Shown here piece after piece: positions 23,841-32,208 of a stretch of 64,000 nt of DNA. Within the stretch, counting starts at the first letter, position 1, and the number at the start of each line of letters is the position of its first letter. Below the pieces are notes generated by a model. That model had not been told where the DNA came from. It made no database searches and worked only from the letters and a program-made list of their open reading frames with translations. The translations under genes and the position numbers were made by a program. This stretch comes from G965203045 sp965203045. GTDB taxonomy: Bacteria; Pseudomonadota; Gammaproteobacteria; PS1; Pseudothioglobaceae. The stretch covers positions 62,001 to 126,000 of the forward strand of contig OZ241850.1 in the NCBI GenBank assembly GCA_965203045.1. The letters run 5' to 3'.

Positions 23841-25163
23841 TTAAGTTCTAACAAAATCATCGTCAAACCGTTCAATATCATCTTCACCGGTATAGCTACC
23901 AACCTGAACCTCTATTATTATTAATTTATTATCACTATTATTTTCTAGGCGGTGTTTATTGCCAGCTTGTATATAGGTAGATTGATTTTGTTTTAATATA
24001 AGACTGTTATCGCCATTTCTAACTAGCGCTTCGCCGCTGACAACTACCCAATGTTCGTTGCGATATTTATGGCTTTGCAGACTAAGTCTTTTGTGTGGTA
24101 GAACTTCAATGCGTTTAATTTTATAGCCATTATACTCACCCAAAATAGTGTAGCTACCCCATGGTCTATAAGTAGATAAACCAATATCTAATAGTTGACT
24201 CTGCTGAACTTTTAGGTCACTTATCACTGTTTTTACCTGTTGTGCTGATTTTTTAGGACATACCAACAAAGCATCACCACTGTCAATAATAATACTGTCT
24301 TTAATATCAATAGTTTTTACAACCTTATCGCTGATAATAAGATTGTTATTATCATCACTGCCAAGCGCGCCACTTAAAGTATCAAAACTACCAACATCAC
24401 TCCAGCCGGCGTCAAGGGCTACCATTTTGATAATATTAGACTTTTCCAACACTGCAAAATCAATGCTATTACTGGGAATATTTGCCATATCATCAGCCTT
24501 AATTGTTATTACATCGTCTTGTTTACAATTATTAAAAGCTATTTGACAATAGTGATAAATGTCTGGGGCATAAGTTTTTAACTCAGCCAATAAAACCCCA
24601 GCTTTAAAACAAAATATACCCGCGTTCCAGTAATAATTGCCTTGGGCTAAATATTTAAACGCAGTTTTATCATCAGGCTTTTCACAAAATTCCTCTACTT
24701 TGAAACCATTAGCTTGCATATAGCCAAAAGCTGTATTCGCCTCACTAGGCTTAACGCCAAAGGTTACTAAACTTCCTTGTTGCGCTAGTATTTGGGCTTG
24801 CTTGACTGCTTGTTGATAATTGTTTTTGTCTTTAATTAAATGATCAGACGGAGTTACTAAAACTATATCATCCTTATCAAGCACTAAGCACCCAAGAGCA
24901 ATAGCAGCAGCGGTATTTCTTGCCAACGGTTCCAGTAAATAACGTGCCTTATTGCCTAATTGCTCTAATTGATTAACAGCTAAAAAATAATGCTCACTAT
25001 TACTAACAATTAAGCACTTATCACAAATTTTTGCATTTCTACTAATACCAAGTTGAAATAATGATTTACCATTAAATAAAGGTAGAAATTGCTTAGGCAT
25101 CAATCTTCTACTAAGAGGCCATAGTCGCATACCACTACCGCCACACAAAACAATATTAACCAT
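23841..25163 (-). CDS. manC: Mannose-1-phosphate guanylyltransferase / mannose-6-phosphate isomerase
   Basis: Makes GDP-mannose, and by family may also convert fructose-6-P to mannose-6-P. The N-terminal nucleotidyltransferase domain has LCGGSGMRLWPLSRRLMPKQFLPL from residue 6 and the VTPSDHLI segment near residue 103. The C-terminal cupin (type II phosphomannose isomerase) domain carries RPWGSYTILGEYNGYKIKRI near residue 335 and SLQSHKYRNEHW with metal-binding residues near 362. At 440 residues it is somewhat shorter than the usual 470. GDP-mannose is the precursor for the fucose made by Fcl. A TATAAT ends 7 bases before the ATG, so the message may be leaderless. It is divergent from pheA and closes the glycan locus. 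Confidence 0.94.
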   Translation of the reverse strand: MVNIVLCGGSGMRLWPLSRRLMPKQFLPLFNGKSLFQLGISRNAKICDKCLIVSNSEHYFLAVNQLEQLGNKARYLLEPLARNTAAAIALGCLVLDKDDIVLVTPSDHLIKDKNNYQQAVKQAQILAQQGSLVTFGVKPSEANTAFGYMQANGFKVEEFCEKPDDKTAFKYLAQGNYYWNAGIFCFKAGVLLAELKTYAPDIYHYCQIAFNNCKQDDVITIKADDMANIPSNSIDFAVLEKSNIIKMVALDAGWSDVGSFDTLSGALGSDDNNNLIISDKVVKTIDIKDSIIIDSGDALLVCPKKSAQQVKTVISDLKVQQSQLLDIGLSTYRPWGSYTILGEYNGYKIKRIEVLPHKRLSLQSHKYRNEHWVVVSGEALVRNGDNSLILKQNQSTYIQAGNKHRLENNSDNKLIIIEVQVGSYTGEDDIERFDDDFVRT

Positions 25164-25170
25164 AGGGGCT

Positions 25171-25176
25171 ATTATA
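25171..25176 (-). promoter_or_regulatory. -10 element of manC, leaderless arrangement
   Basis: On the minus strand TATAAT is followed by AGCCCCT and then the manC ATG at 25163. Transcription would start at or within a base of the ATG, leaving no 5' UTR. The -35 region (TTAAAT) is weak. Confidence 0.45.
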
Positions 25177-25235
25177 GTCTATAAAAGTGATATATTTAAG
25201 TGTTAAAATATGGTGAATTTGCTATTTTTCAATTT

Positions 25236-26327
25236 ATGAAACAACACGAGAAAAGATTATTAAATCTGCGCAATAAGATTGATGCTATTGATGAACAAAT
25301 CCAAACACTAATCGTAAAACGCGCAGATGTTGCTTTATCAATTGCTGCTACTAAAAAACAACACCAAACAAAAAATACTATTTTTTATCGTCCAGAGCGG
25401 GAAGCTCAAGTGCTGGCAAAAGTTCAAAAACGCAATAAATCCATATTAAGTGACAATGTAATAACAACATTGTTTCGCCAAATTATGTCAGCTTGTCTAT
25501 CGGTAGAACAACGTTTAAAAATAGCCTATTTAGGCCCAGAAGGCACTTACACTCAAGAAGCGGCTTTTAAGCATTTTGGACAATTTATTGATTGTCTGGA
25601 TTGTGCTAATATTGACGATATTTTTCATCAGGTGGAAAAAGGCAATGCTCATTATGGTATAGTGCCAGTGGAAAATTCCACTAGCGGCGTTATTAGCGCA
25701 ACTCTTGATATGCTTTGGACACAAAACTTAAAAGTCTGTGGCGAGGTAGAAATTGATATTCACCACCAATTATTAGCGACTAATGCAGATGATAATATTA
25801 GCACTATTTATGCTCACCAACAATCGCTAGATCAGTGTAGACGCTGGCTTAATAACCATTATCCGCAAGCAAACCTTAATGCGGTCGCCTCTAACGCTGT
25901 GGCTGCTAAAATAGTGCAAAATATAAAAAATAGCGCTGCTATTGCTTCACTATCAGCTCTAAACTATTATGGTTTAGTCCAAATAGCTAGCAATATTGAA
26001 GATATCAGCGGCAATAAAACTCGCTTTTTATTATTAGGCAAGGAAGAGGTAAAGCCCAGTGGCAATGACAAAACCTCTTTACTGGTAATTGCTAAGCATG
26101 AAGCAGGCGCCTTATTTGATATTTTAAAACCATTTAAAGACGCTAATATAAATATCTTACAACTAGCACGTCACCCCTTATCGCAACGTCATTGGGAATA
26201 CTTATTTTTTATTGATATTGAAGGACACAAAGAAGATAAAATCCTCACAAAAGCTCTAACAAATATGCAAAACCAAGCACAAAAAATGTTAATTCTAGGC
26301 TCTTATCCAATTGCTATGTCCCCATGA
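25236..26327 (+). CDS. pheA: Chorismate mutase / prephenate dehydratase (P-protein)
   Basis: Bifunctional enzyme making phenylpyruvate from chorismate. The N-terminal AroQ mutase helix (NLRNKIDAIDEQIQTLI) spans residues 1-90. The dehydratase domain starts at YLGPEGTYTQEAAF near 98 and includes VPVENSTSGV near 147 and NKTRFLLLG near 254. The ACT domain begins at GALFDILKPFKDANINIL near 278. The ATG at 25236 is chosen because the mutase helix begins there; an in-frame GTG at 25200 would add 12 residues with no ribosome binding site. The ACT ESRP motif linked to phenylalanine feedback reads LARHPLSQ instead, so inhibition may be altered. It overlaps hisC by 4 bases, in an aromatic operon with tyrA. 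Confidence 0.95.
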   Translation: MKQHEKRLLNLRNKIDAIDEQIQTLIVKRADVALSIAATKKQHQTKNTIFYRPEREAQVLAKVQKRNKSILSDNVITTLFRQIMSACLSVEQRLKIAYLGPEGTYTQEAAFKHFGQFIDCLDCANIDDIFHQVEKGNAHYGIVPVENSTSGVISATLDMLWTQNLKVCGEVEIDIHHQLLATNADDNISTIYAHQQSLDQCRRWLNNHYPQANLNAVASNAVAAKIVQNIKNSAAIASLSALNYYGLVQIASNIEDISGNKTRFLLLGKEEVKPSGNDKTSLLVIAKHEAGALFDILKPFKDANINILQLARHPLSQRHWEYLFFIDIEGHKEDKILTKALTNMQNQAQKMLILGSYPIAMSP

Positions 26328-27385
26328 ATGTTTGTAAGAACATAAAAGCATTAAAACCCTATAAATCAGGCAAACACATTGATGAATTACAAAGGGAGTT
26401 AGGACTAAATAGCATTACTAAGCTCGCTTCTAATGAGAGGGTAATACCAATTAGTAAAAAGATTAAAAATACAATTATAGCTACTTTAGACAATATTCAT
26501 CGTTATCCTGATAATAATGGTTTTATCTTAAAACAAGCACTAACCAAGCAATTAAATATTGAAATATCAAAAATTATTCTAGGTAATGGTTCCAGTGATA
26601 TTTTGCAATTAGCAGCAAAAATCTGTGTATGCAATAAAGATGATGAGATTATTTTTGCGGAATATGCTTTTGCGCTCTATGCTTTAATTAGTCAAAGTTT
26701 AGGGGCAAAATCGGTGTGCGTCCCCAGCGAAAATTATGGGCATAATTTATCTGCTATGCTAGCCGCTATTAGTAATAAAACTAAATTAATTTATATTGCT
26801 AACCCTAATAATCCAACTGGAACTTTTTTAACTGATGTTAATATTTATGATTTTTTAACACAAGTGCCAAAATCAGTATTAGTAGTGCTAGATGAAGCTT
26901 ATTTTGAATATGTTGATAATTATGAAACTCTGCATTTTCTAGACGAATTTGATAATTTAGTTATTACTAGAACTTTTTCTAAAGCATACGGTTTAGCAGG
27001 CCTTAGAGTGGGATACGGTATTGCAAGTGATGATATTATTGACTATCTTAACCGCATTCGTTCTCCATTTAATGTAACTGAATTAGCGCAATTAGCAGCA
27101 GTTAGCGCTCTTGCAGATAAAGTCAGTTTAAAAAAAGCGATTAAATTAAATAATGAAGGCTTGATTCAACTAAGAAATGGCATAACGGCTTTGGGATTAA
27201 ATTATATTCCTTCAAAAACAAATTTTATTAGTGTAAAAGTAAAAAACGCACCAACAATTTATAAAGAGCTACTTAGCAAAGGGTTTATTATTCGCCCTAT
27301 TGAAATTCCTAATTTTATTCGTATTTCAGTGGGTACATTTGAAGAAAATAAACGTTTCTTAATAGCGCTTAAACAAGTATTATGA
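26324..27385 (+). CDS. hisC: Histidinol-phosphate / aromatic amino acid aminotransferase
   Basis: PLP-dependent class I aminotransferase of 353 residues. It has LASNERVIPIS near residue 38, the GNGSSDIL cofactor-phosphate segment near residue 86, NPNNPTGT near residue 164, the LDEAYFEY segment near 190, and the PLP lysine in TRTFSKAYGLAGLRVGYG near residue 220. The family includes HisC, which in pheA-hisC-tyrA operons also converts phenylpyruvate and hydroxyphenylpyruvate to phenylalanine and tyrosine. Other histidine genes (hisG, hisD) lie 6 kb downstream, so it may serve both pathways. It overlaps pheA and tyrA by 4 bases each, indicating translational coupling. Confidence 0.94.
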   Translation: MNVCKNIKALKPYKSGKHIDELQRELGLNSITKLASNERVIPISKKIKNTIIATLDNIHRYPDNNGFILKQALTKQLNIEISKIILGNGSSDILQLAAKICVCNKDDEIIFAEYAFALYALISQSLGAKSVCVPSENYGHNLSAMLAAISNKTKLIYIANPNNPTGTFLTDVNIYDFLTQVPKSVLVVLDEAYFEYVDNYETLHFLDEFDNLVITRTFSKAYGLAGLRVGYGIASDDIIDYLNRIRSPFNVTELAQLAAVSALADKVSLKKAIKLNNEGLIQLRNGITALGLNYIPSKTNFISVKVKNAPTIYKELLSKGFIIRPIEIPNFIRISVGTFEENKRFLIALKQVL

Positions 27386-28236
27386 TTGATAAATTAGTAA
27401 TTATTGGTGTTGGTTTGATAGGTGGATCTTTGGCGAAAGCCTTGAAAAATAAGCATTATTGTCGCCAAATTATAGGTTATAGTCATAATAAAACAAACCT
27501 AGAAAAAGCCCTGAATTTAGGTGTAATTGATGGTTATACTAATAATTTAGATAATTGTATTGTTGATGCTGATGTAATAATTTTAGCAACTCCAATTGGC
27601 AGTTTTGCGCCACTTTTAAACCAAATTAAACCATTACTAAGCCCCAAGACCATTATCAGCGATGTTGGTAGTGTTAAAGTAGCAATTACTCAACTGGCAA
27701 ATAAAATTTTAGCAAAAAAATCTTTTCAATTCGTACCCGCCCATCCCATAGCTGGTAAAGAAAAAAGTGGTGTTGATGCAGCTGATAAATCTTTATTTAT
27801 TGATAAACAAGTGATTATTAGTCCTAATAATAATCCGACACAATTTATTGATATAATTAGTAAAATGTGGCAAGCAACCGGTGCAGCAATAGTGCAAATG
27901 CCAGCTGCAAAACACGATAAAATTCTCTCAGCTACAAGTCATCTGCCACACATATTAGCTTTTGCCCTAATGGATTACTTAATCAAGTTAAATGGTAATG
28001 TTTTTGATTACACGGCTGGCGGTTTTAAAGATTTTAGTCGTATCTCTTCGAGTAATGCCAATATGTGGAGTGATATTTGCCTAACTAATAAAGATAATAT
28101 TATCAATAGCATTAATCACTATCAGCAAAACCTTAACCACCTAAAAACCTTAATTGAAAACCAAGATAAAAAAAGTCTAAACAATTTATTCATTACTGCT
28201 AAAAACAGCAGAGATAACTGGCTAAAAGATAAATAA
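27382..28236 (+). CDS. tyrA: Prephenate dehydrogenase
   Basis: NAD(P)-dependent oxidative decarboxylation of prephenate (or arogenate) toward tyrosine. The 284-residue enzyme has the dinucleotide motif GVGLIGGSLAKAL at residues 8-20, ATPIGSF near residue 69, SDVGSVK near residue 93, and the HPIAGKEKSGVDAA segment near residue 120 containing the catalytic His. It lacks a fused chorismate mutase or aroA domain, unlike enteric TyrA and some pseudomonad TyrA-AroA fusions. It ends the pheA-hisC-tyrA operon; the SAH riboswitch and ahcY follow after about 20 bases. aroA, the usual next gene, is 23 kb away on the other strand. Confidence 0.94.
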   Translation: MIDKLVIIGVGLIGGSLAKALKNKHYCRQIIGYSHNKTNLEKALNLGVIDGYTNNLDNCIVDADVIILATPIGSFAPLLNQIKPLLSPKTIISDVGSVKVAITQLANKILAKKSFQFVPAHPIAGKEKSGVDAADKSLFIDKQVIISPNNNPTQFIDIISKMWQATGAAIVQMPAAKHDKILSATSHLPHILAFALMDYLIKLNGNVFDYTAGGFKDFSRISSSNANMWSDICLTNKDNIINSINHYQQNLNHLKTLIENQDKKSLNNLFITAKNSRDNWLKDK

Positions 28237-28241
28237 ATCTG

Positions 28242-28247
28242 TATAAT
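28242..28247 (+). promoter_or_regulatory. -10 element of the ahcY leader
   Basis: TATAAT just after the tyrA stop. The predicted start near 28254 coincides with the first bases of the SAH riboswitch. The -35 position reads TGGCTA, a weak match. Confidence 0.6.
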
Positions 28248-28253
28248 ACAACT

Positions 28254-28311
28254 TTACCAAGAAGCGTTGCAATGGAGAAATCTATCAGGCTTGGCTATCA
28301 AAACGACGTTT
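28254..28311 (+). ncRNA. S-adenosylhomocysteine (SAH) riboswitch upstream of ahcY
   Basis: The leader matches the SAH riboswitch consensus element by element. P1 is ACCAAG (28256-28261) with CTTGG (28290-28294). The conserved GAAGCGTTGCAA (family: GAGGAGCGCUGCAA) is at 28261-28272. An internal hairpin region follows, then CAGGCTTGG, then AAAACGACGTT (28300-28310), which pairs back with the AGCGTT segment as the pseudoknot (family: AAACGGCGCUC). The G-C pairs of high-GC relatives are replaced by A-U or G-U pairs, which is compensatory and supports a real fold. This switch class raises expression when SAH accumulates. The target, ahcY, is the enzyme that removes SAH. Confidence 0.93.
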
Positions 28312-28339
28312 ATTTTATTTTAATTTTTAACAGGATAAA

Positions 28340-29740
28340 ATGAGCAAAACCACTATTAATTACAAAGTTGTTGATATTAGCGATTATAAAATTGCTGATA
28401 TTAATTTAGCGGATTTTGGACGCAGAGAAATTACCTTAGCGGAAGCAGAAATGCCAGCACTAATGGCATTAAGAACCAGATATAACAATAGCAAACCACT
28501 TGCTGGGGCTAAAATTCTAGGCTGTATTCACATGACTGTTCAAACTGCGGTATTAATGGAGACTTTAATCTCTTTAGGCGCAGAGTTACGTTGGTCATCT
28601 TGTAATATATTCTCTACTCAAGACCACGCAGCGGCAGCAATGGCAAAAGCAAATATCCCAGTTTTTGCTTGGAAAGGCGAAACTGAGGAAGAATTTTTTT
28701 GGTGTATTGAACAAACTATTTTAGCCGATGGTAGCCCTTGGGATGCTAATATGGTTCTTGATGATGGCGGTGACTTAACTGCTATGCTGCATGAAAAATA
28801 TCCACAAATGCTAGATAATATTCATGGCATTAGCGAAGAAACTACAACAGGTGTGCATCGTTTACTAAAAATGTTAAATCTTGGCAAATTAAAAGTTCCT
28901 GCCATTAATGTTAATGATTCAATAACTAAGTCTAAAAACGACAATAAATATGGTTGTCGTCACAGTCTAAATGACGCTATTAAACGTGCAACAGATATAT
29001 TACTATCAGGCAAAAAAGCACTTGTTATTGGTTATGGTGATGTTGGCAAGGGTTCAGCAGCAAGTTTGAGACAAGAGGGGATGATTGTTAAGATCTCTGA
29101 AATTGACCCTATTTGCGCTCTGCAAGCATGTATGGATGGTTTTGAGGTGGTTTCTCCTTATATTAACGGCATTAATACCGGAAAAATTAAAGACATCAAC
29201 AACATTTTATTAGGTACTACTGATTTAATTGTTACCGCAACTGGCAATATTAATGTTTGTGATTCGCCTATGTTAAAAAGCCTTAAATCTGGAGCAGTAG
29301 TTTGTAATATAGGGCATTTTGACAATGAGATTGATACTAAATTTATGCGTACTAATTGGCACCTATATGAAATAAAGCCACAAGTTCATCAAATATTTAG
29401 AAGTAGTAATACTGATGATTATTTAATTTTATTATCAGAAGGCAGGTTGGTTAATCTAGGTAATGCCACCGGTCATCCATCACGTATTATGGACGGTTCC
29501 TTTGCCAATCAAGTATTAGCGCAGATGTATTTATATAAGCAACAATTTGCCCAATTACCAAAAGAAAAAAAAGCGGCTAATATCTTTGTCAAAGTGCTGC
29601 CCAAAAAATTAGATGAAGAAGTTGCCGCCGCTATGGTTGGCGGTTTTGGCGGTACAATTACCAAAATGACCACTACCCAAGCTAAATACATCAATACCCC
29701 TAAAGAAGGCCCATTTAAGCCTGATTCTTATAAATACTGA
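28340..29740 (+). CDS. ahcY: Adenosylhomocysteinase (SAH hydrolase)
   Basis: NAD-dependent enzyme that splits SAH to adenosine and homocysteine, relieving product inhibition of methyltransferases. The 466-residue protein has GCIHMTVQTAVLMETL near residue 60, SSCNIFSTQDHAAAA near 92, the catalytic DDGGDLTAMLHEKYP near 140, the NAD motif GYGDVGKGSAASLR near residue 231, and a C-terminal GPFKPDSYKY tail. The tail and the proteobacterial insert give the longer bacterial form. AGGAT lies 6 bases before the ATG. It is controlled by the SAH riboswitch in its leader and is convergent with uvrC, with only 2 bases between stops. Together with metK it forms the core of the activated methyl cycle here. 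Confidence 0.98.
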   Translation: MSKTTINYKVVDISDYKIADINLADFGRREITLAEAEMPALMALRTRYNNSKPLAGAKILGCIHMTVQTAVLMETLISLGAELRWSSCNIFSTQDHAAAAMAKANIPVFAWKGETEEEFFWCIEQTILADGSPWDANMVLDDGGDLTAMLHEKYPQMLDNIHGISEETTTGVHRLLKMLNLGKLKVPAINVNDSITKSKNDNKYGCRHSLNDAIKRATDILLSGKKALVIGYGDVGKGSAASLRQEGMIVKISEIDPICALQACMDGFEVVSPYINGINTGKIKDINNILLGTTDLIVTATGNINVCDSPMLKSLKSGAVVCNIGHFDNEIDTKFMRTNWHLYEIKPQVHQIFRSSNTDDYLILLSEGRLVNLGNATGHPSRIMDGSFANQVLAQMYLYKQQFAQLPKEKKAANIFVKVLPKKLDEEVAAAMVGGFGGTITKMTTTQAKYINTPKEGPFKPDSYKY

Positions 29741-29742
29741 TG

Positions 29743-31539
29743 TTATTGGCGAAGGTGGTGATATATTTTTTTGGCTAAATTATTATTAATGCCACTAATA
29801 CGGGTTAATTCTACAATGGAGGCATTTTTAACACCGATAATACCACCAAAATAATTAAGAATTGCTTGACGCTTTTTAACACCAATACCACTAATATTTT
29901 CCAATATTGAAGTTTTAAATCTTTTCCTCATCTTTGCCCGATGGGCACTAATTGCAAAACGGTGCGCTTCATCGCGGACATAATTAACAAACATCAAGGT
30001 CTTGTCCTGTGGATTTAACTTTATTTTTTGAAGCTCACCATCAGAGGAAATATGTAACAAAGTCTCCAGTCCCGCTTTTCTGCCTTCTCCTTTGGCAATA
30101 CCAACTACTGTAATTGTTAAATGCAGCTCTTTTGTTACTGATAATGCTTGATTTAACTGCCCTAAACCGCCGTCAATAAAAATCAAATTTGGTAGTGATT
30201 GTGATTGTTTTTTTAAACGTTTATAACGTCTACTTAACGCTTGCTTAATTGCGGCATAATCATCACCAGCAACAATATTACCAATATTAAAAAGTCTATA
30301 ATCCGCCTTTTGCGGCTTGCCATTGTAAAATACCACAACTGAGGCAACTGTTGCCTCTCCAGCATGGTGACTAATATCAAAGCACTCAATTCTTTTAGGA
30401 ATCATATTAAGATTAAAATACTGCTTTAATTGCTGTAATTGTTTTATTTGCGTATTGACTTTTTGCCAATATTGCTCAGCCTTAATATCGGCATTTAATT
30501 GTGCTTGTATCAGCAATTGACGTTTTTCTTGTTTTACATTTATTAAAATCTTAGTATTTAAGGCTTTTTCTAACAAAAACTTATCATCTAACGATTGATT
30601 AAGCACAATAGTTTTTGGCACTGTTTTATCTAGGTAATACTGAGTTAAAAACGCTGATAATACAATTTTAATAGGAGCATCAGTGGGATTTCGAGGATAA
30701 AAACTTCTTTGACCTACTTGGCGATTATTGCGCATAAATAAAACTTGAATACAATAAACATCAATGTATTTAGTAATAGCTATAATATCAGTATTATCAA
30801 TACTTGTAGCTAAATTGCCTTGAATCTTATTTAGTTGTTGTAATTGATTGCGGTAATGAGTGGCTAACTCAAAATTTAATTCAGCAGAAGCGGAGCGCAT
30901 TTTGCTAGCAATATTACTTATAACTGCTTGACTTTTGCCTGCCAAGAATAAACGCATCATTTCAATATCACACTTATAATCTGCTACATTTATATATTTA
31001 ACACAAGGGGCGCTACATAAATTTAGCTGATATTCTAAACAAGGCCGTAAGCGATGGCGATAAACGCTATCTGAACAAGTGCGAATACGAAAAACTGTTT
31101 TTAGTAAGTGAATACTATCTTTAACCAAGGCAGCACTGGTAAAGGGTCCAAAATAATCACTATCTTTGCGTTTTCTGCCACGATAAAAACCAAGTGCAGG
31201 ATATTGATGCTTACTTAAACGAATATAAGGGTAACTCTTATCATCTTTTAATAGGATATTGTATCTGGGCTTATGGGTTTTAATAAGGTTATTTTCTAAT
31301 AATAACGCTTCTGTTTCATTAGCGGTAACAATGGTTTCAATATAGCATACCTTTTTCATCAATGCCGCTGTTTTAACTGGCAACCCTTTATTAAAATAAG
31401 TTCTTAAACGATATTTTAAATTTCTTGCTTTGCCGATATATAATATCCTACTAAATTTATCAAGCATTTGATATACCCCTGGGTGGACAGTCAAGTTACT
31501 GACGATTTTTTCAGGATGGCATTTTTTTACCGTTTTCAT
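29743..31539 (-). CDS. uvrC: Excinuclease ABC subunit C
   Basis: Makes the two incisions in nucleotide excision repair with UvrB. The 598-residue protein has the N-terminal GIY-YIG domain (PGVYQMLDKFSRILYIGKARNL from about residue 20), a UVR motif region (ISNIASKMRSASAELNFELA near 205), the RNase H-like UvrC domain with ECFDISHHAGEATVAS near 375 and FIDGGLGQLNQAL near 450, and a C-terminal double HhH (ISGIGVKKRQAILNYFG). The ATG at 31539 is chosen because it places the GIY domain at the usual distance; the frame extends 18 codons further upstream without family support. The usual neighbour pgsA lies elsewhere in the window. It is divergent from the MlaC-like gene. Confidence 0.96.
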   Translation of the reverse strand: MKTVKKCHPEKIVSNLTVHPGVYQMLDKFSRILYIGKARNLKYRLRTYFNKGLPVKTAALMKKVCYIETIVTANETEALLLENNLIKTHKPRYNILLKDDKSYPYIRLSKHQYPALGFYRGRKRKDSDYFGPFTSAALVKDSIHLLKTVFRIRTCSDSVYRHRLRPCLEYQLNLCSAPCVKYINVADYKCDIEMMRLFLAGKSQAVISNIASKMRSASAELNFELATHYRNQLQQLNKIQGNLATSIDNTDIIAITKYIDVYCIQVLFMRNNRQVGQRSFYPRNPTDAPIKIVLSAFLTQYYLDKTVPKTIVLNQSLDDKFLLEKALNTKILINVKQEKRQLLIQAQLNADIKAEQYWQKVNTQIKQLQQLKQYFNLNMIPKRIECFDISHHAGEATVASVVVFYNGKPQKADYRLFNIGNIVAGDDYAAIKQALSRRYKRLKKQSQSLPNLIFIDGGLGQLNQALSVTKELHLTITVVGIAKGEGRKAGLETLLHISSDGELQKIKLNPQDKTLMFVNYVRDEAHRFAISAHRAKMRKRFKTSILENISGIGVKKRQAILNYFGGIIGVKNASIVELTRISGINNNLAKKIYHHLRQ

Positions 31540-31587
31540 TGTATTGCTATTGTAAAATATTCCAGTTACTACTGTGCTAATTAAATT

Positions 31588-32208
31588 ATGCAAACTATCA
31601 CTAAGTATTTTATTTTATACATTACCTTTATTGTATATAGTATAAATGCCAGCGTCAGCGCAACCAATACAACGCCACAAGACAGCGCTTTTAACATTAT
31701 TTTGCACTCTCTTATGTTAATACGCGATTTACAAATACAAAACAAATTAGAAGTGGAAACTATTAAGCCTGCTTTGCTATCTTATTTTGAGAAAAATATT
31801 AGCACTTATGATGCCGCCGAGTTTGCCATGCGAGATTACTTTTATCAATTAAGCCCCAAAGATAAAGAAGCGCTACAAGTTTATATCAAAAATTCTATTA
31901 TCAACGATTATGCTAATATTATCGCCCTTAATAACAAAAGCGACTTATCGGCAGTGCAAATTGAAACACTTCCAGATACCAAATACAAAGATAATAAAGC
32001 CATTGTAAAGATGAAAATTAAACTATCGCAACAAGCTCAAGCAATTGATTTTTCAGTGCGTATGGTTTATAACAGCAAGTGGCTTATTTATGATATAAGT
32101 GTTTCTGGTGTGAGTCTAATTAAAAGTTATCGTTCACGTTTTAATAGTCAAATTAAACGCAACGGGTTAGAAAATTTTTTAGCAAAAATTAGACGTATTA
32201 ATGGATAA
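31588..32208 (+). CDS. mlaC: MlaC-like periplasmic phospholipid-binding protein
   Basis: Soluble periplasmic carrier of the Mla system, which moves phospholipids between outer and inner membranes. The 206-residue product has a hydrophobic N-terminal signal peptide (YFILYITFIVYSINASVSA, cleavage likely near residue 25). The body contains EVETIKPALLSYFEKN, AAEFAMRDYFYQLSPKDKEAL and KWLIYDISVSGVSLIKSYRSRFN near residues 160-185, the last being very typical of MlaC. It overlaps murA by 8 bases. This order matches mla-murA-his in beta- and gammaproteobacteria, but mlaFED and mlaB are missing from the immediate upstream side, where uvrC sits. The rest of the Mla system must be elsewhere or lost. 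Confidence 0.88.
   Translation: MQTITKYFILYITFIVYSINASVSATNTTPQDSAFNIILHSLMLIRDLQIQNKLEVETIKPALLSYFEKNISTYDAAEFAMRDYFYQLSPKDKEALQVYIKNSIINDYANIIALNNKSDLSAVQIETLPDTKYKDNKAIVKMKIKLSQQAQAIDFSVRMVYNSKWLIYDISVSGVSLIKSYRSRFNSQIKRNGLENFLAKIRRING

Noticed and set aside
31540..31593. Eighteen-codon N-terminal extension of UvrC
   Set aside because: It begins with a non-ATG codon, overlaps the start of the divergent mlaC-like gene, and is not a UvrC feature.
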